Assembly: GCF_000003815.2 (NCBI RefSeq)
Contig: NW_023365750.1
Span: 159,311-223,310 of the forward strand
DNA from: Branchiostoma floridae
Lineage: Eukaryota > Chordata > Leptocardii > Amphioxiformes > Branchiostomatidae
Length of the DNA: 64,000 nt
Direction: 5' to 3'
The number at the start of each line of letters is the position of its first letter. Position 1 is the stretch's first letter. The notes beneath the pieces are model-generated. The model saw only the letters and a program-made list of their open reading frames with translations, did no database searches and had not been told where the DNA came from. Made by a program: the position numbers and the translations under genes. Below, piece after piece: positions 9,091 through 21,000 of this stretch.

Positions 9091-12000
9091 GTAAGTACAA
9101 ATGTGTTTACTGACTTTAGTCAACTGTTATAAACCCCACTTTTATAGTCAACTGTAGTAAACCCAACTTTTAGCCAACTGTAAAAAATCCCACGGTTTTG
9201 GTTGTTTGCAACTCTGTCACTATTGACAACCGGTGTTACATTTTTTATTCCAACTCTAATGCGAGATACACATCTCTTTTACAGTCTTTTCTTCAATCGG
9301 TTGCTGTGTACTGCGCAACCATAATGCCTACAAGCACTAGTAATATCTGTTGCCTTGTTACATGTCCCCAAGCCCTGTTGGCTTCCCTTCCAACAAAGGC
9401 TTACCAAGTCGAATTAGGAGCATTCATGTGACATTTGTGAATGTTTCTTACATTTCTTGTGAATCATTGCTTCTTTAACCCCCCCCCCCCCGATGTCAGA
9501 TAGCCTATGTATTGACCTGTAACTCTCATGTGTTAAGTACAAACGTTCTGAAGTGTCTTGTTGGATCTTAAATCCCTTAGCAAGACCATCAAGGCGTCCT
9601 TTGTCACTGATCGCCTGACTGTAAATAATGCAATTGTGCACCTATCCGTGGTCTATACGTGCCTTTCACCGATCACAGATAACGCAGTGTCTATATGTAC
9701 ATTCAATATAGTAATAGAGTAAACAATAACGGATGTAGTTAGATAGCACTAAAACCATCTGTTTCATACTGAACATTAATCGGATAAATGTATTGCTTTC
9801 TTACAGTTTTCTGCCAAACGATTCCACCTGCATTACGTAAGTACCTGAATACTTCATATCTTATTATCCTGGGATAGAACATTGATGACATCGTTTTTTT
9901 CACGATTACGTTGATCTACAGCGGTTGAAAAGCCATTTGCTTTATACGACCCTTAGTTTTATCCATATCAGTCGCAACTAACTGGAGTGCATACTTTTTT
10001 TCATTGAATGGCTTTAAATTTGACACAAAGGAATTCTTGAGACTGAAATGAATATCTCAATTTGGTGTTAGTATTCAATATAATGTGAACCAAGTTGACT
10101 ATGTATCTAAGTATATATCCTGGATAACCAACCTAAGGCGTAAGACATCAGCTGAATAGAAGGCGACAATATCCTTGGAAGTATTTCAGACTATTAGATT
10201 TGACTCGTACCCACACACAGTTTCTGTAGTAAGCTTAACACATGTATAATGGAATTTCATGATGGTTATGTTACGTGCAATTAACTATTTCCGACCTTTT
10301 AAAATGTCTCCTTTACAGCTACAGTTTCCACGATACGGTATGTTGTGATAGTTAGAGTCAGTTGTACCCAAAGCCGTTGGGACTCCTTTTTCCATCAATC
10401 TAGGGAAACGAAACTTGTACATTTTTTTAGTGCTGAAAAAGACGCGTGTTAAACTTCGTTTCGGTAGTCTATAGAAATCGAACCATTAATCAACGCAACG
10501 CATGTTCAATATCATAACGATCACTCTGAATTCAACTCGTATACCTCACTCAACTTTAGCAACAAATAAAACTGATTTGATTTTATGTATAGAAATATTT
10601 ATGTGGCTAATATAGATATACATTTTGATACGTGTGCTGTTTTGACTCTCCTTAAACATCTAAAAGTGGGGCAGAGATATTCTTTACATTACATTAGCGT
10701 CCCGTGTGTTGTGCTGCTTTTTGCTTATAACGGACAACCAATGGTATGGCCATATTGAAATCAAACTTATAAACATCTAAACAACACGTTGATATACTTC
10801 GGTCACAAAAATATCTACTTACACTGGTACCCTTCAAATAATTTCTAAACCCCAGTCATTCCACAAAAAATGTGCTTGTAACAAAACCACTTGCATCTGA
10901 TTAACATTCTGACATCCCTAGCAAGTACGTATACGACTTTATTGTAATTTTAAGTGTCCATTTCATAACGCTTCTTGAGTTCTATATCCCAATGTCAGTG
11001 ATGAAAGGGTGTTTTTCAGCAAAAGAATCGTTTTTCAATGTATGAACGACATCAAACATTTTTATCTTATTTTCTTTAGCCGTCACCTGTCCTTATCCAG
11101 TAGACCTGGTCTTCCTCATGGACAGCTCGGAAAGTTATAGAACAAGCGGTTTCGAGGATGCAAAGACATTCGTCCAGAATGTAGTCAACTATTTCAGACT
11201 CGGAGAAAACGACACAAGGGTCGGTGTTGTCACGTTTAGCAACCGTGATGAGCAAGTCACACGCGTGAAGCTGAATGAAAATTACACAAGAGTTGAGCTC
11301 TTAACTGAGATTCGCAACATTCCTTACGACAGAGGTCACACCTTTACTGGCCTTGGTCTCGATCACGTGCGCAATAATTCATTTCTCGAGGTGAACGGAC
11401 GGCGGACTGATACTCTCGACTTTTTGATCGTAATTACTGACGATTTATCTGAGGATGACGTCACCCGTCCGGCACAGCTGTTACACCAGATGGGCATCAC
11501 CGTGTTCGTTGTGGGAGTTGGTGACCAAAACATTTTTAGTAATTCTTATCTAGAGTCTATTGCTGGTGACCCTAGCAGGGTATTCAGGCTGACAAACGAC
11601 CATTATGGCCTTACGGACGTCACGCTTACTAAATCTATAAGAGAGTCTATTTGTAACGGTGAGTAATATGCGGATGCTGGTTCCTTATATATGCTCTGCC
11701 CATGTATACCTGTCGTTTTTAATTTAAGTATAGACATTCCACATTGGGGTCTTTTGACAGTTGATGGCATTTTNNNNNNNNNNNNNNNNNNNNNNNNNNN
11801 NNNNNNNNNNNNNNNNNNNNNNNNNNNNNNNNNNNNNNNNNNNNNNNNNNNNNNNNNNNNNNNNNNNNNNNNNAGCTATTCAATGTCCGGCTCAGACGGC
11901 TCCAACTAACGGAGTGATAAGTCCTACCGGATCGCAAAACTACCAAGTAACAGTCAGCTACACCTGTAACAACGGATACGTACGGAACGGTGCTTCTGGT

Positions 12001-15000
12001 GCCACGTGCCAAGCTGACGGAACATGGAGCAACCCTGTTCATATATGCACACGTAAGATGACTGTCTAGTTCATATGTGCTAGCTGTGTTCACGAAAGTG
12101 TATCATACTGACACTTATCAGACGATTAAGAGAGAAATGAAGGCACATTTTGTAAAAAGCATTATAGACGGTCATAGATTCAAACCCGTTGCTTTTTTTC
12201 TTATAAGCACAGAAATATTTCCATTATGAGATCCGCGTAATAAAATGTTATTGAAAATTTCAGCCAGACAGTGTCCGGCGTTGACGGCCCCAGCTAACGG
12301 AGCTCGGTCACCTACTACCGGTTCAAACTTTTACACGAACACGATATCGTTCACCTGTAACGTGGGATATCAACTAACCGGAACCTCTCCTTTAACGTGC
12401 CGAGCTGACGGAACATGGAGCAGCGTTGTTCCAACATGCACACGTAAGTTGAATTTGACACTCATATATACAGACCATTTCTAGCAAAATGTAGTTAATA
12501 TGTAGATACCTGCACTATGGTAGTTAGAGCAAATTAAAAGTGAGCGACCTAAGCGAACTCCTACCAGGACACGGTTACGTTCACGTGTAATTTGGGGGTA
12601 CCAACTGAACGGGTTCTTACCTGTAATGTGTCAATCTGATGAAACGACCAGCATGTGTTATACGACTTGCATGGTTATAATAGTATACTTTATAGCACTG
12701 TCCATCTAATTGTTGTATACATATACAGTATTCAGAAGATGATATTTAGACACAATCCGTTCGTCGACGTCAACAGGCGTCGATCTGCGCATATTCATGT
12801 TAAAATCGATAAAAAGTAATAAATGTTTTGATCATTTCAGGTATACAATGTCCGGCGTTGACGGCCCCAACTAATGGAATTCGGACACCCGCGACCGGAG
12901 CGAACCTGTACCAGGACACGATCACCTTCACCTGTAACAACGGCTACGTACGGGTTGGGGATTTTGACACCAGGTGCCAAGCTAACGGGCAGTGGTCCAA
13001 TCCCGTCCCAACATGCACACGTAAGATGTTTTGACAAACAACTACGTATACACTATAGTAATGAGAGCAGAGGAACTCAAATGGCCCCTCAGATCGGTGC
13101 ATTATATATAGGATGGTATGCAAACAGACGTGATAAATGATAAAAAATGTTGAAAAAAAAAGAAAGTGCATATCAGCACAAGTTAGAACTCAAACCCTGA
13201 AGCCTAATATACGAGGGTGACCAATTAGTCCTCAGTACCCAAAAATAATAAGCACAACATATGTGGGTCGAGTTCCCATGCCGTAGATTCTTTCTCATTA
13301 ACAAAAAAAAAATGTCAAAATGTTTGATAATGATTCTCTTCCTATTTCACTCAAAAAGAATTGGGTTTCTAACTTCCAGCAGCGCAAATTGACCTGCACA
13401 CCTCAGGTCGCAGCCACGTTTTTTGTCCTTCTCCCTTATCTAACGATACTGGGTGTCACCTGCAAAGTAATGATCACACTACTTTGAATTTTTGTACACA
13501 TTCATATACGACTTTATACTTGACATCTATATATATATGCTTAAAAATCTGAGTTGTGCCTATTATTTCTGGGTGAGGCCGTGGACTTATTGATCGCCCC
13601 TCGTTTATTTGCACCCACGCCATTGAACATCACTTTGTGCACAGAGCGTGCTAGTAAATATACCAGATAACTACCTTAACATTGTACGAGATGGAAATTA
13701 GCAATGGGGAGAGCATATTAAACACTTGTTACTACATGTATCTCATGAGTTGGCAAAAGACAATGCTCTGTATACCTTTTCCTCAAAAGGTTTTTGAACA
13801 AGTCTGTTAAAACTTTTCAGCCAGGCAATGTCCGGCGTTGACCCCTCCAGCAAACGGAGCACTGAGTTCTGCCGGGCCATACTTCTACCCAACCCAGGTT
13901 ACAGTGACCTGTAACTCGGGATACCAAAGAAACGGAGTCTCTCCTGTGACGTGCCAAGCTGACGGAACATGGAGCAACCCTGTCCCAACATGCACACGTA
14001 AGATGAGTTTGAAAATATTATTACCAGTAATTTCTAGCAAAAATGTAGTTTTCAGAGGCAAAAATTCTAATAGCGAGAAAATATTAAGAAAGGTTGCCAC
14101 AAAATGACGACTATAATCCAATTGTGCATTGCACAAACATACACTAGATGTTGGTGAGAGAGCTGCTATAAACAATTCAATAAATATGTCGCTCTATGTG
14201 CATGTCTTAAAGGTCCTTAATAAACCATTACAGCCGTACAATGTCCGGCGTTGATTGCCCCAACTTACGGAGCGCTGAATCCCCCGACTGGACCATACGT
14301 CTACCAAAACCAGGTTACAGTCACTTGTAACTCGGGATACCAACTGAACGGAGTCTCTCCTCTAACGTGCCAAGCTGACGGAACTTGGAGCAACAATGTT
14401 CCAACATGCGAACGTAAGATGACTTCCAAGTTGATATGAACCAGAATGCCTATTAAATTCCACATTAAGCAGACAACAGAGGGAATATAACAAGCAAATT
14501 GTCTGGTATAAATAATGTATTATAACATATTAGACTTAAATTACATGATAGGCATTGTTTTGTGCATTCACAAAAGAGCCCCGTAAGAAAAAGTCATTGG
14601 TTGTTTCAGCCAGACAATGTCCTGTGTTGAATGCTCCAACCAATGGAGCACGGACGCCCCCTACCGGATCGAACCAATACCTGAACCAGGTCACGTTCAC
14701 CTGTAACGCGGGATACGACCTAGACGGAGTCTCTCCTGTGACGTGCCAAGCTGACGGAACATGGAGCAACCATGTTCCAATGTGTAGACGTAAGTCGAAT
14801 ATTTTCAATGTAGTATAATTTATACACATAAACATAATTAAATAAAGTTTCTGACCAATAGAGCGTCCAGTTTCGAAATTTACTAAAAATTGCTCAAGGT
14901 GCCGCGCAAATCTTTCGAAATAAATGCTGTTCTAAACAGCATAATTATGTAGATCCTTGAAAGATTCCTAAACAATACAACTTATCGATTTCAGCGAGGT

Positions 15001-18000
15001 GTCCGATGTTGACGGCCCCAGCTAACGGTGTGCGGACGCCCCCTACCGGATCGAACTCCTACCAGGACGTGATCAGGTTCACATGTAACTCTGGATACGC
15101 ACGGAACGGTGCTTTTGATACGACATGCCAAGCCGACGGAACATGGAGCAACCCTGTTCCAACGTGCGAACGTAAGATTAGTTTGGTAATGACAGTTACT
15201 GGTAATTACTAGTATGCTGTTGATGATGAACTTATTATCACAAGCTTGGTACAAAACTAAATCTTTAGCAAAAGTTTTTTTTTTGTTTCTAGCGTAAGTT
15301 TTTCAAACGTTATACGAAATTTTGATTTGAGCCCTAACATGGTTTGAGCCCTAACATGGTTAAGGTTTCTATAAAAGACTGTTAAAATCTTTTTTTTTTC
15401 AGGAAGACAATGTCCGGATTTGACGGCCCCAACTAACGGAGCGCTGAGTCCTGCCGCACCGCACAACTACCCTGTCACGGTTACGTTTACCTGTAACACG
15501 GGATACGTACGGAACGGCGCTGCAACTACGACGTGTCAAACTGACGGATCATGGAGCAACCCTACTCCAACATGCATACGTAAGACAACTCGCAAATTGA
15601 TGTCTACTGGCAATTTTGAACGATTTGATGTGCTAGTATGTAAACATATCAGAAAGAAGTAGTATGACCTGTGCTTTTTCTGTACAGAAATATATCTCCG
15701 TAATAAAATGTTATTGAACATTTCAGACGGACAATGTTCAACTTTGACGGCCCCAAATAACGGGGCACTGAGTCCTCTCGGAGCGACGTCCCTCGGGAAT
15801 ACAGTAACGTTCACCTGTAACTCGGGATATTTACTGTACGGCGCAACTACATCGACGTGCCAGGCTGGGGGAACATGGAGCAACCCTTCTCCAACATGCA
15901 CACGTAAGACGACTTGCAAGAAAGAGAGATGCCTGTAATGAGTACTATTTCAGCGACACCATGACCGCCAACTAATAGGGCGCTGAATTCTCTTGGACCG
16001 TTTGCCTGCCCTAACTTTACCTTTCTAGCTGAGAGTAACTTTACACAAAAAATAGGTGTCCTGTTTTTAATACTCAAAATTTGGCATACATGTTTTTCCA
16101 TGCATTATTAGTATCTAGAGTCTATAAGGTATCAATTTTATTTTATCATTTCAGCCAGACCATGTCAAGCTTTGACGGCCCCAACTAACGGAGCGCTGAG
16201 TCCTGCCGCACCGCACAACTATCCTGTCACAGTTACGTTCACCTGTAACACGGGATACGTACGGAACGGCGATCAAACTACGACGTGCCAAGCTGACGGA
16301 ACATGGAGCAACCATTCTCCAACATGCACACGTAAGACGACTTGCAAGAAAGAGAGATAGCTGTAATGAGTACTATTTCAGCGACAATATGACTGCCAAC
16401 TAATAGGGCGCTGAATTCTCTTGGACCGTATGCCTGCCCTATAACTTTACATTTCTAGCTAAAAGTAACGTTACTCGAAGAAAAATAGGCGTCCAGTTTT
16501 TAAGACTCAAAACTTACCATACATGTTGTTCCATGCATCATTAGTATATAGGGTCTATAAGGTATCAATTTTATTTTATCATTTCAGCCAGAGCATGTCA
16601 AGCTTTGATGGCCCCGACTAACGGAGTGCTGAGTCCTGCTGCACCGTACAATTACCCTGTCACGGTTACGTTCACCTGCAACACGGGATACGTACGGAAC
16701 GGCGATCAAACTACGACGTGCCAAGCTGACGGATCATGGAGCAACCCTACTCCAACATGCACACAAACACGTAAGTCGATCTGCAAATTTATTTCTGCTA
16801 GCGAAGTCAGTCGGATTTTTAAAAGTAAGAATGTAGTATTAGGCCGAAAAGACATGGCCTGTCATTAATGTACCATAATGAACGGATTGTGCTTTATGAA
16901 TATATAAGAAAAGAGTTCCCATATTTTGAACACCTTAATGCAACGGATAAATTTCTATTTTTGATGCGCCTAGACAAACCCTGTATATCAAACATTATCT
17001 GTTCCTATATCTACACCTGTACAAAGAAGCGAGAAGATGTCGACCATCCTGTTAGCTTAGTACCTTCAGCTAGTTAATTGTATCTTGCTGTTTTTGCATA
17101 TGTTTGTTATGTCTGTTATCAGTCATGTCTGTTATCAGTGACCTGTACCTAGCCCGTCGAGGCATGAATGTACAATAGAGGTCTTTCATTCATTAATATA
17201 TGACTGATAGCCATGGATCAAAAGGCGACATCTTTTGGGTATCTTCAATATAAACATATATCTCAAATGAAAGGCTCTTAAACTTTCAGTTGGACAATGT
17301 CCGGCGTTGGCGGCCCCAACTAACGGAGCACGGACGCCCCCTACCGGAGCAACCTCCTATGGGAATACGGTAACATTCACCTGTAACTCGGGATACGTAC
17401 GGAACGGCACTGCTACCGCGACTTGCCAATCTGACGGAACATGGAGTAATCCTATACCAACATGCACACGTAAGACGATTTTGTCATGTCATATAAATGG
17501 TAAAAAAAATTTTTAGAAACTTTTCTTTATTCAAAACATGATAGACTAGTATAGATTTAAAGGCATATTTAAAAGGGTTATTAACCATTTTTTAATGTGC
17601 AAGGAAGTGAAATAAAAAGATAAACTTATTGATGGACTTTAAAAAACATACAGCAGACGAACTTTGTAGGACATTTTAGTGCAGAAATAAATCTCGTTAA
17701 TAAAACGTTATTGAAAATTTCAGCCAGACAATGTCCGACGCTGACCGCCCCAAATAACGGAGCGCTGAGTCCTCCCGGACCGGCATACTCCTACCCAAGT
17801 ACGGTTATAGTCACCTGTAACTCGGGATACCAGCTTAACGGAGTCTCTCCTGTGACGTGCCAAGCTGACGGAACATGGAGCAACCCTGTTGGAACATGCA
17901 GACGTAAGACGACTTGCAAGTTGATATAAAGGCTAGCAATGGCCAGCGAACTGAAGCATACAGGCATTAACCAGATAGTAAAAGAGTGTATTAGAAGGAA

Positions 18001-21000
18001 GTTTTCTTTCCGAATTCAAAACATGATAAGCAGGTGTAGATTAATTTGCGTCGTTCTGAACGCTTTTTTGACTTCTTTTGGGCATCTTCAATATAAAAAT
18101 ATAACGCAATGAAAGATTCTTGAACTTTCAGTCGAGCAATGTTCGGCGTTGACTGCCCCAATCAACGGAGCACGGACGCCCCCTACCGGAGCAAACTCCT
18201 TCGGGAATACAGTAACGTTCACCTGTAACTCGGGATACGTCCTATACGGCGCTGCTACCGTGACCTGCCAAGCTGACAGAACATGGAGTAATCCTGTTCC
18301 AACATGCAGACGTAAGACAATTCCGATTTCCATTGAATCTTAGTGTTCGTACTATTCACACATAGGATGAGTTTCAAATTGACAAGTACGTAATATGTAA
18401 ATGGTAGACTAGACACCTTTATTACTTTTGTTTATCCAAAACGTGAAAGGTAGGATTATATTGGAAGGCGTAGTTTTGTTAATCTTCAGCGAAATAAAAC
18501 GGTGTTGACAATTTTTACGGTGCAATGAAGTCTTGGACCTTATAGATGCAGAGAGCAAAATGTAGTTTATCGGACGTATATTCTCTTGCATTTTTTTACA
18601 GAAATATGTCTCCGTAATAAACTGTTATTGATCATTTCAGCCAGACAATGCCCGATGCTGATTGCTCCAACTAACGGAGCGCTGAGTCCCCCGGCTGGAC
18701 CATACGCCTACCCGAACCAGGTTACAGTCACCTGTAACTCGGGATACCAGCTGAACGGAGTCTCTCCTGTGTCGTGCCAAGCTGACGGGACATGGAGCAA
18801 CCCTGTTGGAACATGCAGACGTAAGACGACTTGCAAGTTGATATATTAACCAGATAGTAAAAGAGTGTATTAGAAGGAAGTTTTCTTTCCGAATTCAAAA
18901 CATGATAAGCAGGTGTAGATTAATTTGCGTCGTTCTGAACGCTTACAGTACAGAAAGAGAGATGCCTGTAATGAGTACTATTTCAGCGAACCATGACCGC
19001 CAACTTATGGGGCGCTGAATTCTCTTGGACCGTTTGCCTGTCCTAACTTAACTTTTCTAGCTGAGAGTAACTTTACACAAAGAAAAATAGGTGTCCTGTT
19101 TTTAAGACTCAAAATTTGGTATACATGTTTTTCCATGCATTATTAGTATCTAGAGTCTATAAGGTATCAATTTTATTTTATCATTACAGCCAGACCATGT
19201 CAAGCTTTGACGGCACCAACTGACGGAGCGCTGAGTCCCGCCGCACCACACAACTACCCTGTCACGGTTACGTTCACCTGTAACGCGGGACACGTACGGA
19301 ATGGCGCTGAAACTACGACGTGTCAAAATGACGGATCATGGAGCAAACCAGTTCCAACATGCACACAAACACGCAAGTCGATCTGCAAGTTTATTTATGC
19401 TAGCTAAGTCAGTTGGATTTTTATAAGTGAGAATGTAGTATATGTCCTGTCATTTATATCTGACTGATAGTCAAGAATCAAAAGGTGACTTCTTTTGGGC
19501 ATCTTCAATATAAACATATAACGCAATGAAATATTCTTGAACTTTCAGTCGGGCAATGTTCGGCGTTGGTGGCCCCAACTAACGGAGCACGGACGCCCCC
19601 TACTGGAGCAACCTCCTATGGGAATACGGTAACATTCACGTGTAACTCGGGATACGTACGGAACGGCACTGCTACCGCGACGTGCCAATCTGACGGAACA
19701 TGGACTTATCCTGTTTCAACATGCACACGTAAGATAAAATTTTAGTTGATATATACCATCAGCTCAAAGTTAGTCTCAGTGTGCCTGATGTTATCACTTA
19801 AGAAGTACAAGGAAGTCTTGGTTTTGACAGCTTTTTTTTACTTGACATATGTACATGGTAAATTAGACAATTTTTCTTTCATTTCTTTATTAAAAACATG
19901 ATAGAAAGATAAAGAGTAAAGGGCATCGTTTTGTACATAGAGCCCTATATTAAAAGTTGTTGGTCATGTATTATAGTGCATTGAAATCTTGTAAATAAAT
20001 CAGAATCAAGTTAAAACCTGTAGACGTAGGTTATAGAACGCATTCTCTTGCATCTTGAGTACAGAAATAGATCTATAAATAAAAGGTTATTGACCATTCA
20101 TTTACAAATGTAGCCAGACCATGTCCGGCGTTGACGGCCCCAACTTACGGAGCGCTGAGTCCTCCCGGACCTTACTCCTACCCGAACCAGGTTACAGTCA
20201 CCTGTAACTCGGGATACCAACTGAATGGAGTCTCTTTTGTGACGTGCCAAGCAGACGGAACATGGAGCAACACTGTCCCAACATGCACACGTAAGGCGTG
20301 TTTGACAGATATACAAGTACTGAATGTCTAAATGTTAGACTTATTGAAATGTGCAAAGGACTGTTTATTGTTTAAATGCAGTATTGATAGATAATAGTAT
20401 TTCTAGGTTGTCCAATATTTATCTGGATTTATTCCGCTTTAACGATAATCAGAAATCGGTACAATCTTGTTATTTGCAGAAGTTGACTTTTGTAGTCCCA
20501 ATCCGTGTAAAAATGGAGGAACTTGCATTGATAGGGACAGTGGCTTCCTATGCGTGTGTTCGGCTGACCATGAAGGAGATACTTGCCAAACAGGTAAGTA
20601 ACTCGTCTTTAACATCCATACACATTTTTGTTACTCCTTCTCTATCCATTTGTAGAAAGCGAATTTTTAACGACCACTATTGATGACCAATCACTTCAGA
20701 ACGGAAATTCACGGGAGATATAGGCACGTGATCTTTATTAACACGTGATCTTGTGGATATGTGACGTCAGCAATTGGTCAAACGTGCCAGTAATTTTATA
20801 ACGCCCACCGTTTCTGTTCAGTAATGGCCGAAGTGCCATTGCTTTATAATCATATTGGTCTATTTACTCATTAAGTCAAATGCTTCCTTTTACAGAAAGG
20901 CCCATTTTTGGAGTCGGAGCTGTGGTGGGTATCGCAGTCGGCTGTATTGTCGGTGGAATGCTGCTAGTGGGCGCTGTTACACTTCTTATTCTATGTTGCC

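Noticed and set aside
10319-10337. Possible 19-nt exon between linker and vWA exons of copy B
   Set aside because: Its length breaks the phase 1-1 rule and copy D lacks the donor at the same site.
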